DNA from: Flavobacterium shii
Lineage (GTDB): Bacteria > Bacteroidota > Bacteroidia > Flavobacteriales > Flavobacteriaceae
Length of the DNA: 64,000 bases
Direction of reading: 5' to 3'
Assembly: GCF_025847235.1 (NCBI RefSeq)
Contig: NZ_JAOZEW010000008.1
Location: 124,001-188,000, forward strand
The stretch's first letter is position 1. Every line of letters begins with the position of its first letter. The position numbers and the translations under genes are program-made. Under the pieces are notes generated by a model. It saw nothing but the letters and a program-made list of their open reading frames with translations, searched no databases and had not been told where the DNA came from. Positions 26,821 through 35,541 of this stretch are shown here, in pieces.

Positions 26821-27573
26821 CTACCCGGCAACATTTATAGTATGTGTTAATACATATCCATCTGCAACACTTCCTGTTATTGTAGACATTTCCTCGCTTA
26901 CAGAATCCGAGAATACATTATCGGTGGCATTATATGTATATCCATTAAGTCCTTTGGTATATCCATTGGCAGTAGAAGCATTTACCAAAGCTACCGCACT
27001 ACCAGTTCCCTCTGGGAATGCAATTTGTGTTACCAATAATGATTTTCCCGAAGCATTATAAATATGGACATGAATGTGTGTTGCACGACCTTGATACCAA
27101 CCTGGAAAAATAGAAGTAAAAAGAACCAAACCATTTGTATCGGTAGTTTGTCTTCCTCTTAAGAAATGTACTGATGTAAAATCGGCTTGTTGCATAGACG
27201 TTCCCCCATACTCCGAGTAATATCCATCCTTATCGCAATGCCAAACATCTACAAGTGCCCCTGCAAGTGCTGCACAACTGGCATTGGTATTTTTTATGTA
27301 GATTTTCATAGTAAATGCCACACCTGTTCTATCACTAACAATATTAGAAGAAACAAGAGACGCAGGTACTTTTGTTGGGAATGGCCCTGCTGTTTCTGAT
27401 GGTGTAACGGTACAACTTCCCGAAGAACCGCCTGAACCTGAGTCTGTGGAAGAATCAGTCCCTGAGCCTGATGAAGAATCTTCATTGTCTTTGCTACAAG
27501 AATTGATCATAGGGATTGCCAAAGAACCTAGTCCTACTAATCCCAATCCTCTTAAAAAATCTTTTCTTTCCAT
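26821..27573 (-). CDS. Lipoprotein intradiol ring-cleavage dioxygenase-like protein
   Basis: The product has 250 residues. The N-terminus (ERKDFLRGLGLVGLGSLAIP) followed by lipobox INSC26 suggests an exported lipoprotein. A Ser/Gly/Asp-rich linker (about 30-53) leads into the intradiol dioxygenase fold: ETAGPFP, VDVWHCDKDGYYSEY, then FPGWYQGRATHIHVHI. Expected non-haem Fe(III) ligands are Tyr118 or 119, Tyr160, His166 and His168. Family members oxidise catechols; cytoplasmic forms feed ring degradation, but surface-anchored versions in Bacteroidota have no assigned substrate. It leads the operon with pirin and an unknown protein. The unusual location makes the substrate an open question. Confidence 0.88.
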   Translation of the reverse strand: MERKDFLRGLGLVGLGSLAIPMINSCSKDNEDSSSGSGTDSSTDSGSGGSSGSCTVTPSETAGPFPTKVPASLVSSNIVSDRTGVAFTMKIYIKNTNASCAALAGALVDVWHCDKDGYYSEYGGTSMQQADFTSVHFLRGRQTTDTNGLVLFTSIFPGWYQGRATHIHVHIYNASGKSLLVTQIAFPEGTGSAVALVNASTANGYTKGLNGYTYNATDNVFSDSVSEEMSTITGSVADGYVLTHTINVAG

Positions 27574-27744
27574 AGTGATACTTTTTAGTGTTATAATTAT
27601 AAAATAAAAGTATTTAAAGACAGAGAAGTATTAAAATTTATGAGGTAATCGAATGAATTTATGAGGTAAACAGATTTAATCTGCTATTAATTTGTAATTT
27701 TTTAACAATATAATATTCTGACAATTTCACATTCAGCTATTTAA

Positions 27745-27811
27745 AAACTAATCCTACAAGTTCATTTAGGCAAAAGTCTTAAATCTTATATTTTCTTAAA
27801 TAACTTAAATG
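27745..27811. repeat. Dispersed hairpin repeat, family A, copy 3
   Basis: Contains CTACAAGTTCATTTAGG and the end block AAATCTTATATTTTCTTAAA followed by TAACTTAAATG, nearly identical to copy 2. It lies in the 283-bp gap 27574-27856, which has no gene. Confidence 0.6.
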
Positions 27812-27856
27812 ATTTTGATCTTTGCCAATTAATAAAATTCCCGAAAGCAGCCACTT

Positions 27857-28546
27857 TTATTTTTTATTAAGCATAGCAAAAAAGGCTGCTTCATAACTCG
27901 CGCTTACCGGAATTTCATCCTGATTAATATGGATTACCTTGTTTCGTACTTTTTCTATTTTGGAAACAGATACTATAAATGAGCGATGCACTCGTACAAA
28001 TTCGATCTCTGGTAATTTTTGAAGTAAAGCTTTCAATGTCATTCTGGCAACAATTGATTTTTGATTTTGGATATGTATTTTAAGATAATCATCAAGTCCT
28101 TCGATAAAAAGAATATCCGATAAAATAATTTTCATCAAGCTATAATCCGCCCTAATAAATAGATATTGCTGTTCGGGATTTTGATTATGGAGTTTCCATT
28201 GTGCAAATGCTTTTTCTACCGCTTGCTGAAATCGCAAAAATGTAAATGGCTTCAATAAATAATCTGTTGCATTTAGCATAAATCCTTCTACAGCATATTC
28301 GGAATAAGCCGTAGTAAAGATTACCATTGTTTTATGTGGTAATTTTTTATAGAAATCAATGCCTGAAATCGATGGCATATTAATGTCCAAAAACAATAAA
28401 TCGACTGGATGTTTCTTTAAATATTTAAATGCATCATCAGACTTAGTGAATATTTTTTGCAGATCGATACAATCAATTTCATCACAAAAACTTTGCAAAA
28501 CATCGAGTGCAGGTGGTTCATCATCAAGAGCAATCGCTTTTATCAT
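27857..28546 (-). CDS. LytTR-family response regulator
   Basis: This 229-residue response regulator has a receiver domain at about 1-120 with acidic pocket DDE (9-11), phospho-acceptor D54 (LLFLDINMPS), a Thr in FTTAYSEY and Lys in LLKPF. A LytTR DNA-binding domain follows at about 135-229 (FVRVHRSFIVSVSKIEKV). It overlaps the kinase gene by 4 bp (ATGA), so the two are translated together. LytTR regulators in Bacteroidota act on envelope or carbohydrate genes; the target here is unknown. Confidence 0.93.
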   Translation of the reverse strand: MIKAIALDDEPPALDVLQSFCDEIDCIDLQKIFTKSDDAFKYLKKHPVDLLFLDINMPSISGIDFYKKLPHKTMVIFTTAYSEYAVEGFMLNATDYLLKPFTFLRFQQAVEKAFAQWKLHNQNPEQQYLFIRADYSLMKIILSDILFIEGLDDYLKIHIQNQKSIVARMTLKALLQKLPEIEFVRVHRSFIVSVSKIEKVRNKVIHINQDEIPVSASYEAAFFAMLNKK

Positions 28547-29661
28547 CCTACTTTTATCTTTAGGTTTATCTTATACATTTCCTGTGTATCATCAATTGTT
28601 AAAACATGATTATTTGAATACAAAAGAGATAATCTTTCGATAGTATTTTGCAAACCAATACCACTATCCGATTGAATCGATTGTATTTTATTATTAGATA
28701 CAAATAATGTTAGATAATCTTCAACAATACGAATTCGAATACAAATTTTAGAATCTTCATTTGGGTTTACACCGTGCTTAAATGCGTTTTCTATAAAAGA
28801 AATTAAAATAAGTGGCGTAATCGCTTTTCCAAATGTATCTCCTTCAAACGTATAATCAACGATTATCGTATTTCCTAATCTCGTTTTTTGCAGCAGAATA
28901 TAATTATTGATATAATTTATTTCTTTATCCAAAGCAATTACATCTTCATTTGCATTAGTAATAATATACCGCATCAATTCGGATAATTGCACTACTGCAT
29001 CGGCTGTTTTATCGTCTTTTCTTATAGCCAATGAATAAATACTATTCAAGGTATTAAATAAAAAATGCGGATTAATTTGCGCTTTCAAAAATGATAATTC
29101 CGATTTCATTTTATCGTCTTCTACTTTTTGCAAACGGATTTTTATAGCAATAAATAAACTGGAAATAGCACCTATTAAATAAACCAGAATTGTATGACTG
29201 AATTGTGTAGGCGGCCCTCCAAAGTGTGTTAAACTACTTAATCCCGGAGGCTTCATTTTATGAGGTAATGAATCGTTTAAATGTTTAAATCCTTCGTGCT
29301 CGGGAGGAGGAAGATTACCATTTAGTATTTGATGGGGATGCTGTCTAAAATCAAGAAAATTTCTATCCGGAGTATCAAAAATGGTTGAAATCCAAAGAAA
29401 AAACAATAGAAACAAAACCAAAATAGCGATATATTGCAACTGTTTCTCTTTGAAATAAATCTTAGGAATTAAAATATAATAGTTGAAATAAAAGAATAAA
29501 AGCAATAAAAAATAAATGAAAAAATAAATTCTATCGTGTGGATTATCAGCTAAATCGGGTAAGGTAAAAATACTACCTGTAGAAGTAAACGCATACGGTA
29601 AAAATAAAAACATAAAGCACAGGCAACAGTGCATTGCATAAAAAGAAATGTTTTTTTTCAT
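28543..29661 (-). CDS. LytS/YehU-type sensor histidine kinase
   Basis: This 372-residue protein has four hydrophobic segments in the N-terminal part (about 8-28, 42-62, 72-92 and 153-172). Between the third and fourth lies a Pro/His-rich external loop of about 60 residues with DTPDRNFLDFRQHPHQI and other His. A His_kinase domain follows with the phospho-His in INPHFLFNTLNSIYSLA, then an ATPase part with FIENAFKHGVNP and SGIGLQNTIERL. It phosphorylates the LytTR regulator encoded by the overlapping next gene. The His-rich loop could be the sensing part and may bind metal; this is inference. Confidence 0.92.
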   Translation of the reverse strand: MKKNISFYAMHCCLCFMFLFLPYAFTSTGSIFTLPDLADNPHDRIYFFIYFLLLLFFYFNYYILIPKIYFKEKQLQYIAILVLFLLFFLWISTIFDTPDRNFLDFRQHPHQILNGNLPPPEHEGFKHLNDSLPHKMKPPGLSSLTHFGGPPTQFSHTILVYLIGAISSLFIAIKIRLQKVEDDKMKSELSFLKAQINPHFLFNTLNSIYSLAIRKDDKTADAVVQLSELMRYIITNANEDVIALDKEINYINNYILLQKTRLGNTIIVDYTFEGDTFGKAITPLILISFIENAFKHGVNPNEDSKICIRIRIVEDYLTLFVSNNKIQSIQSDSGIGLQNTIERLSLLYSNNHVLTIDDTQEMYKINLKIKVG

Positions 29662-29767
29662 GTTGAAATTAATTACTCAAAAATAGGATTATTAACTTAT
29701 CTTGCATAAAAAAAATAAAAAAATTTAGGGTTTTACCATTTTGGATAACAATACTATGGAAATCAAA

Positions 29768-30091
29768 CTATAAGTAATCCTGTCTTATTGGTGTAAATAC
29801 ATCGACAACCTCACCGGCTTCGATAATGGTAATAGAATGTTCAACATTAGCAGGAATAGAATAACTATCTCCTTCGGATAATGGATATTCTTGTCCTCCG
29901 AACTTCAAATTATATTTACCCGAAATTACATAGCCACTCTGCTCATTAGGATGCTGGTGAAAAGGTACATTGTCTGTAGACTTATACAACATCTTGGTAA
30001 CCATTGAATCTTTACCAATTGAAAGCACTACAAAATCAACTCCTAAAAATTGTTTTGAAACAAAATCTTCTTTTTTTACTACATTTTTCAT
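29768..30091 (-). CDS. Small cupin-domain protein
   Basis: This 107-residue single-domain cupin has motif 1 as VPFHQHPNEQSGYVISGKYN (metal-ligand His, His, Glu) and motif 2 as PANVEHSITIIEAGEV (third His). Such cupins bind a metal and a small ligand and often accompany a regulator. It starts 4 bp after the MarR-GNAT gene, so they form an operon. The substrate is unknown; cytoplasmic. Confidence 0.88.
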   Translation of the reverse strand: MKNVVKKEDFVSKQFLGVDFVVLSIGKDSMVTKMLYKSTDNVPFHQHPNEQSGYVISGKYNLKFGGQEYPLSEGDSYSIPANVEHSITIIEAGEVVDVFTPIRQDYL

Positions 30092-30095
30092 ATTC

Positions 30096-31058
30096 TTATT
30101 TTTGGTTTAAGTCTAATTCCATTTGTATATTACAACGTTTATAAGGTGTTGCCAATCCTGTTACTTTCTCAAAACCCAATTTATGGTATAAATTAATAGC
30201 CGGTTTTAAAATCGTATTACTCTCCAAATAAACTTTTTTGGCGCCTAATGTTCTTGCACTCTCAATAACTGCCTGCCCCAGTAACCATCCTATATTTTTA
30301 CCTTGCACCTTTGGAGAAACTGCCATTTTTGCCAATTCATAATCATAACCTGTACTGGCATCCATTTTTATAAGCGCACAAACTCCTAATGGTTCTCCTT
30401 CGTAGAGAGCCACAAAGATCTTTCCACCTTTTTTAATTATATAATCCTCGGCATTATCCAAAGCTTTGCGATCTGTTTCTTCTATTTCAAAATAGTTTGA
30501 GATCCATTCTTCATTTAAAGCTTTAAAAGCCGAATGATACTCAGGTGAATAATCTACTATTTTAACCTCTTTACTCTCGCGTAGTTTCTTCTCTTCATTT
30601 ACACGTCGAAGCAACGATTTTTGCTCAAGCAAAAATTCCCATTCTTCCAAAGCTTCCCAAAGATTATGATTTGCCTCGGAGATTAACCCTTCGATAGCTA
30701 CGGCTACATCTATACATTGCTGAGCAATATTTTTGGAAAGTATTACTCCTTTTGGAGATAAAGTCACAACTGTCCTGCGTTTATCCTGTGCTGTTGTGTT
30801 TTCTTCTACCAATCCGGCTTTGGTCATTTCCTTTATTATTTTACTTACCGAAGGTTGTGAATGACCAATATCGGTAGCTATTTCTGTGATGGTTTTCTCA
30901 CCATCATGACCTAGTACAAAAAATACCGGAAACCACTTAGGTACAAAATCTGCTCCATACAATTCATATATTTTGGCTGCATCATCGGTAACAGTCGCCG
31001 TCATTAATCGCAGGCGACTGCCCAATGCCGCCTTACCTACTGTGTTGAAAAATTCCAT
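30096..31058 (-). CDS. MarR-type regulator fused to a GNAT acetyltransferase
   Basis: The product has 320 residues. Residues about 1-145 are a MarR winged-helix domain (ITEIATDIGHSQPSVSKIIK, KAGLVEENTTAQDKRRTVV); about 160-318 are a GNAT domain with the acetyl-CoA loop VSPKVQGKNIGWLLGQA, VYLESNTILKPAINLYHKL and LGFEKVTG. This two-domain fusion is known in several bacterial groups, and the acetylation target is undefined. It heads a two-gene operon with the cupin. Confidence 0.9.
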   Translation of the reverse strand: MEFFNTVGKAALGSRLRLMTATVTDDAAKIYELYGADFVPKWFPVFFVLGHDGEKTITEIATDIGHSQPSVSKIIKEMTKAGLVEENTTAQDKRRTVVTLSPKGVILSKNIAQQCIDVAVAIEGLISEANHNLWEALEEWEFLLEQKSLLRRVNEEKKLRESKEVKIVDYSPEYHSAFKALNEEWISNYFEIEETDRKALDNAEDYIIKKGGKIFVALYEGEPLGVCALIKMDASTGYDYELAKMAVSPKVQGKNIGWLLGQAVIESARTLGAKKVYLESNTILKPAINLYHKLGFEKVTGLATPYKRCNIQMELDLNQK

Positions 31059-31161
31059 ATATAATCAATTACATAATTAGTTATGCAAATGTAGTTAATT
31101 TTATAAACGTGCAACTATTGGAGGCAAAAAAAATTTATTATTATCTAATGAAACACACGAA

Positions 31162-31546
31162 TTATCGTATTTGTGTTTCATAATATGTCACATAAGATTT
31201 AAATATTTGTTCAAAATTATGATCAAACCAGTTTACCTCCCAGATTATTTCTGCACAAAGCTCATCTTGATAGTTTAAAAAAAGACTTTTTACATTCGTA
31301 TTGTGATTGATATATAAAATCCATTTCGATAGAAAAACACTGTGTAACATCAAATTTTTATAATAAACGACTGTATAATTCTCTTCTTATAAATCGAGTT
31401 GCAACATTTTAAATTTAGTTTTTGAATATCCTTTTTCGAATAAAAATTGATACAATACCTGGAGTGTGTAAGAAAAATAGGTAAGGCTTTCCATTACCAT
31501 AAAATCATCTACATCCACGCCTTTTACCACATATTTTTTATAAACA
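31162..31546 (-). pseudogene. Broken small gene, ~125 codons with an in-frame stop and possible A-run frameshift
   Basis: One minus-strand frame reads YKKYVVKGVDVDDFMVMESL onward, then LQLDL, then TAA (31389-31387). Continuing in the same frame it reads EENYTVVYYKNLMLHSV and on to TIR-like end ...YYETQIR at the stop near 31162. The composition is protein-like on both sides of the stop. An ATG at 31546 (MFIK) joins this frame only if one A is added to a six-A run, a typical homopolymer indel. Together these suggest a gene of about 125 codons disabled by a stop and an indel. Family not recognised. It sits in a 690-bp gap that otherwise holds AT-rich DNA. Confidence 0.4.
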
Positions 31547-31748
31547 TTTTATTAAATTTGATTTATCCTAATTTCCCATAAACCAGAATTGAGGCTTAGC
31601 ATTTACACTAATAATTTCAATATAAAAAATAAGGTCAGCTTTTAAACTGACCCCTCCGAATGTGGTATTTGATAATCTAACTAATCAAAATAAACAGCTC
31701 ATTTAATCAATAATAACCATACCAAACAATCGAATTTTCTTTTATTTC

Positions 31749-32303
31749 TTATTTGACAAGCAAAAAATTATAATTAATCTTAATCTTATCAGCTATCTTT
31801 TTACTAACTAAACTTGGAACTTCAATTGCAAAATCTACTGGTTTTACATCAAAATTTCCATTTATTACAAGTCCATTCGACGATTTATAAACTTTTGCAA
31901 TAACCGAAATTGCTTTTGTTTTGCCATGTACCGTAAGATCTCCTTTGAGCGTATAATTTTTAGGCGTCGTCGTAATTTTGTTTATATCAAAACCATCGAG
32001 TTTTCCCTTAAAAGTAGCTTTGGGATAAGTCTCCGATTCCATATAGTTTTCGTTAAAATGCTCTTCCATAAGTGCAACCTTAAATCGGAATCCTTTTATC
32101 AATGCCAATGCAGCAAAATCACCTGTAGATTGTTCTAAAACTGCTGAAACACTTTTGTTTTCGCTTGTAATTTCTTCGTAAGTAGCAACCGATGCCTCAA
32201 ACTTAATGTTTCCTGTTCTTGTAGCTATTTTTTGTGCTCCCGCCCATATACCCGATAGGAGCATTAGTAATAGCATACTATTTTTTATACTTTTCATTTT
32301 CAT
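31749..32303 (-). CDS. YceI-family periplasmic protein
   Basis: The product has 184 residues with a signal peptide (about 1-23, ends AGAQ) and a single lipocalin-like YceI domain: IKFEASVATYEEITSENKSV, a FRFKVALMEEHFNENYMES motif with His, FKGKLDGFD, LTVHGKTKAISV. YceI folds bind isoprenoid-like or other hydrophobic molecules. It is the last of four genes in the operon 33957-31749, 6 bp after the cytochrome-like lipoprotein gene. The ATG at 32303 is chosen; one two codons later would also work. The ligand is unknown. Confidence 0.9.
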   Translation of the reverse strand: MKMKSIKNSMLLLMLLSGIWAGAQKIATRTGNIKFEASVATYEEITSENKSVSAVLEQSTGDFAALALIKGFRFKVALMEEHFNENYMESETYPKATFKGKLDGFDINKITTTPKNYTLKGDLTVHGKTKAISVIAKVYKSSNGLVINGNFDVKPVDFAIEVPSLVSKKIADKIKINYNFLLVK

Positions 32304-32309
32304 AATAAT

Positions 32310-32696
32310 TTAGTTTTCAACAAGTCCCTCAGTATTCCATTTAACTATCAAATCTATATTGGTTTGAGACATTCTACCTCCTTGGGGCATAAGTCCCTGT
32401 TGCCCGTTTTGTAATTGTATGCGATTTAATAAACCTGCATTAATAACCGCTGCTCTTACCTGTGTATAACTAGTTAATGGTAGGAATGAAGCAGATCCAC
32501 CACTGGAATGACAACCGGCACAACTGGCATCGATTATTGATTTTACATTTTTGGTATAAGAAACTGTTTCTACAACAGGATCAGTACCTGGTGTTGGAGT
32601 AGTTACAACTGGCTCAGCCTCGATGTCTTCGTATGTATTTGAGCTACAACTTAAAAGTCCTACTAAAAGAATTGCAAATGCTATTATTTTTTTCAT
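32310..32696 (-). CDS. Lipoprotein with c-type haem motif (cytochrome-like)
   Basis: The product has 128 residues. The lipobox is LLSC17, followed by a Pro/Thr-rich linker, then a haem c site C59-A-G-C62-H63 in DASCAGCHSSGGS. The Met in LMPQGGRMSQ near the C-terminus is a possible axial ligand. Short single-haem lipoproteins of this kind carry electrons at the outer membrane or in the periplasm. It lies between the DUF5777 protein (12 bp) and YceI (6 bp). Function in the operon not established. Confidence 0.88.
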   Translation of the reverse strand: MKKIIAFAILLVGLLSCSSNTYEDIEAEPVVTTPTPGTDPVVETVSYTKNVKSIIDASCAGCHSSGGSASFLPLTSYTQVRAAVINAGLLNRIQLQNGQQGLMPQGGRMSQTNIDLIVKWNTEGLVEN

Positions 32697-32708
32697 AAAT
32701 TATAATTT

Positions 32709-33551
32709 TTAAAATACTCTGTATAAGTTAAATCCAAAGAAAAAATCCCCTTTACCCCATTTCCCTGCTGCATTAGTAAGATAGCCGCTCTCACTCATGG
32801 ATTGTGAATTGGTAAATATTAATTGAAAGACATGCCCTCCTGTTTCTACATCAAGTCCTACAGATAAGGGATTTTCATAAAAACCAGGTTTGTCAAAATT
32901 GTGCATGTACTCTAAATTCACCGACAATCTTTTGGTCAATTTATAACGTCCTCCTCCACCAAATGAAAACTGATTGTCATTTTCTATACTTGGGTTATAA
33001 AGGTTTTTATGTACAAATGACGGAATAAGCTCTATCGAAAATCTTTCGCTGAACTTCCTTGATATTAATAACTGTTGCACATAAGCCAAACGATCATTAA
33101 ATTCTATTCGGGGATATTGATCTTTTTCCAGAAATGAATTGATATCGGCAACACTATATCCCACAATATCTACTGGAAAATTGGCATCTTGCCTTGCCAT
33201 TCGATACTTAACTCCTGTTTCATACATTTTGTTAAGTGTGTGTCGGGAAAGACTTACCGACAACCAATCGGTTACACCATAAATACCACCAAGCTTTGTT
33301 GTTGCGTTATCAAGACCAAAAAACTCCTTAAATCCTCTTTCTACGCTTCCAAACCGATGCGAAACCACAAAGTAGAATTCTTTTTTTGCTGGCATTTTGG
33401 TAGTCTGCAACGTTACAAGTTGTAAAGCTTTAAAAGTTGCTGTACTATAAGTTTGTTCGACCTGAGTCGAATCAAGGCTTTTAAGCAGGTCTTCCTGCGA
33501 ATACACCATAGTAGCCAATAGAAGGCAAACGGGTAATAAAAATTTCTTCAT
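32709..33551 (-). CDS. DUF5777-family beta-barrel protein
   Basis: The product has 280 residues with a signal peptide (about 1-18). The mature part has alternating hydrophobic strands and ends in an aromatic residue (FFFGFNLYRVF), the mark of an outer-membrane barrel. DUF5777 features include KKEFYFVVSHRFGSVERGF and GIYGVTDWLSVSLSRH. In Bacteroidota such genes often sit beside cytochrome c and YceI genes, as here. The transported or handled molecule is unknown. Confidence 0.85.
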   Translation of the reverse strand: MKKFLLPVCLLLATMVYSQEDLLKSLDSTQVEQTYSTATFKALQLVTLQTTKMPAKKEFYFVVSHRFGSVERGFKEFFGLDNATTKLGGIYGVTDWLSVSLSRHTLNKMYETGVKYRMARQDANFPVDIVGYSVADINSFLEKDQYPRIEFNDRLAYVQQLLISRKFSERFSIELIPSFVHKNLYNPSIENDNQFSFGGGGRYKLTKRLSVNLEYMHNFDKPGFYENPLSVGLDVETGGHVFQLIFTNSQSMSESGYLTNAAGKWGKGDFFFGFNLYRVF

Positions 33552-33567
33552 AAACTACTTTAAATGA

Positions 33568-33957
33568 TTAATTAATTGTGCACTGATCTAACTTGACCTC
33601 CTGAAATAATTCATCATAACCAATGCATTTTCCTTTAAGAACTATTTTATTTTTAATCAAATCCCTTTTTAATTTATTTCCAAACAAGCAAAAAACACTT
33701 TCATCGACCATCATAACTGAGTCGGTTACCTTAGTGACAACTCCATTTATTTCTATCGTTTTATTGAGATAACGTGAATCTGCCTTTTGGGAATTGGCAT
33801 TATATTCCTGCGACAATTTTGCTGCCGATATTTTAAAAACCGGCTCTTCTGATACAATATTTCTGGAAGGTCTAATTAAGTGTTTATAATACACATAAGT
33901 TCCGCCGCACATCAATACAAGTACCAATACAATCAGTACAATTTTATTTTTCTTCAT
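33568..33957 (-). CDS. Membrane-anchored OB-fold protein (tRNA_anti-like family)
   Basis: The 129-residue protein has an N-terminal transmembrane helix (about 5-25) and an OB-fold of the tRNA_anti-like type: KISAAKLSQEYNAN, then YLNKTIEINGVVTKVTDSVM, IVLKGKCIGYDELFQEVKLD and a final CTIN. Despite the family name it is not expected to bind tRNA; such exported OB-folds have no assigned activity. Two Cys (in FCLFG and QCTIN) could form a disulphide. It is first in the four-gene operon and divergent from the HxlR gene. Confidence 0.82.
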   Translation of the reverse strand: MKKNKIVLIVLVLVLMCGGTYVYYKHLIRPSRNIVSEEPVFKISAAKLSQEYNANSQKADSRYLNKTIEINGVVTKVTDSVMMVDESVFCLFGNKLKRDLIKNKIVLKGKCIGYDELFQEVKLDQCTIN

Positions 33958-34190
33958 CTTATTATTTAATAATTTAACTTCTCAAAACTCCCCTATACCT
34001 ACCCCTTCTCTTTTACAAAAACCTCAGGATTTCTCGTTTTTACCTCACTTATTTGGATATTTGAGTATCGTGTATCACATTTAACATTTCTTATAAAAAA
34101 TTTTCATAATAATGACATACGATTGTAGAACAATTAGACGTTATAACCCAAAAGCAAAAATACACATATTTACCCCTAAAAATTAACCCC

Positions 34191-34222
34191 TTACCTAAAG
34201 GTAACCACTTACTTTTACGTAA
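34191..34222. promoter_or_regulatory. Two tandem palindromes before the HxlR gene, likely operators
   Basis: TTACCTAAAGGTAA (34191-34204, perfect) and TTACTTTTACGTAA (34209-34222, near-perfect) lie 18 bp apart, 20-50 bp before the HxlR start, with a weaker relative around 34169-34185. The spacing is close to two DNA turns. HxlR dimers binding here could repress their own gene and the divergent operon. The 284-bp gap 33958-34241 has no gene. Confidence 0.6.
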
Positions 34223-34241
34223 CTAACCCCCAAATAAAATC

Positions 34242-34640
34242 ATGGAAACAACAACACAAGAAAATGTGTCGAATCAAAATTCAGGAATTGCAAGAGTTGA
34301 AGAATGCAAATCGGAAGTAGTTCCAATTATGGATGCCCTCTATGTAATAAGTGGAAAATGGAGAGTTCCTATCACATTAGCACTTATGGAAGGGAATAAA
34401 AGATTTGGCGAAATCCAAAAAGCTGTCTGGAAGATAACATCCAAAGTCCTGGCACATGAATTAAAAGAAATGGAACTTAACGGATTTATAGAAAGAAAAG
34501 TGAATGAGACTCTTCCTGGCCGAATCGAATATGAACTAACAGAATATAGCTGGTCCATAAAACCTATTATAATACTGCTAAGAGATTTTGGTCGCCAACA
34601 CCGTGATAAAATACGTAAAGAAAGAGGTCAAAAAGCCTAG
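34242..34640 (+). CDS. HxlR-family transcriptional regulator
   Basis: This 132-residue protein has the HxlR winged helix: ALYVISGKWRVPITLALMEG, NKRFGEIQKAVWKITSKVLA, LKEMELNGFIERKV, then YELTEYSWSIKPII. A Cys (VEECKSE, about residue 23) sits at the usual place before helix 1, where related YodB/HypR proteins sense oxidants or quinones. It is divergent from the OB-fold/DUF5777/cytochrome/YceI operon, its likely target, with tandem palindromes in the promoter region. Confidence 0.93.
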   Translation: METTTQENVSNQNSGIARVEECKSEVVPIMDALYVISGKWRVPITLALMEGNKRFGEIQKAVWKITSKVLAHELKEMELNGFIERKVNETLPGRIEYELTEYSWSIKPIIILLRDFGRQHRDKIRKERGQKA

Positions 34641-34723
34641 ACAGAAAGTAACTATTTTTAATTTAAAAAAGATCTTAAAATAAAAAACGAATATCTTTAT
34701 AGCTTAATTAATAGTCGATTACT

Positions 34724-35206
34724 ATGTCTTCAAAACATCTTATTTATATTATTTTAACTGCTTTATTATTTATCTCTTGTAGTAATGATAATGATACTCC
34801 TGTTGCTGCTGATACAAACATTACAGATTCTGTTTTGATCGAAATAAACAAACTTAGAGCAACGGGATGTAAATGTGGTGCCGATGATATGCCTCCTGTA
34901 CCTGCATTGGTGAGTAATTCGATATTAGCCAAAACGGCTATTGATTATGCGCATGATATGAATACGCGTGATTTTTTCTCGCATATCTCTCCCGAAGGTA
35001 TAAGTCCTATACAAAGAGCCGCTACAGCTGGTTATACTGGTAAATATGTAGGCGAAGTGATTGCACGCAATTATAATACTCCTGCCGAAGTTGTAATAGG
35101 ATGGAAAAATAGCCAAGACCATTGCAAAGCTATGATGAGTAGCACTTATATAGAAATGGGAACCGGGAAATCTGGAAATATTTGGGTTGTAAATTTAGGA
35201 AAGTAA
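34724..35206 (+). CDS. CAP-domain (SCP/PR1-like) lipoprotein
   Basis: The product has 160 residues with a lipobox (FISC, about 16-19). The rest is a CAP domain of the bacterial YkwD type: ITDSVLIEINKLRATGCKCG, LVSNSILAKTAIDYAHDMNT, FFSHISPEGISPIQRA, VGEVIARNY and VVIGWKNSQDHCKAMM with the conserved His/Glu set. A CKC pair plus a later Cys may form a disulphide. Bacterial CAP proteins are extracytoplasmic with largely unknown activity. It is a single gene. Confidence 0.9.
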   Translation: MSSKHLIYIILTALLFISCSNDNDTPVAADTNITDSVLIEINKLRATGCKCGADDMPPVPALVSNSILAKTAIDYAHDMNTRDFFSHISPEGISPIQRAATAGYTGKYVGEVIARNYNTPAEVVIGWKNSQDHCKAMMSSTYIEMGTGKSGNIWVVNLGK

Positions 35207-35288
35207 ACCTACTTCTTTCTAAAAACAACTATCTCACTATATAACAACGTATTACAAACAACTTCTTATCACTACAATTTGGTTAAAT

Positions 35289-35330
35289 AATAGACTTATT
35301 CTTACTATAATGAGAATAAGTCTATTTTAT
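35289..35330. terminator. Strong hairpin terminator after the CAP gene
   Basis: AATAGACTTATTCT (35289-35302) pairs perfectly with AGAATAAGTCTATT (35313-35326) around a 10-nt loop, and T-rich DNA follows. It lies in the 335-bp gap 35207-35541; the rest of the gap is AT-rich with no gene and presumably holds the GH12 promoter. Confidence 0.8.
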
Positions 35331-35541
35331 TTTTTACAAATTATGGTATTCTCAGTTTTTCATTTTATTTATGGTCATTTTTACCATAACTAAAAAACAT
35401 TTTTGCATTTTAATGAATTATATTTTATTTTTTATGAATATAATTTAAAAATACATTGGTTTTTTAATAAAATATATGCTAAATATGTAATTATTAATAC
35501 TTTAGCGAAACTATTAATTAACCATTAAAATCAAAAATTTT

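Noticed and set aside
31162-31353. Independent 63-residue gene
   Set aside because: It continues upstream in the same frame through a TAA into more protein-like sequence, so a broken larger gene fits better.
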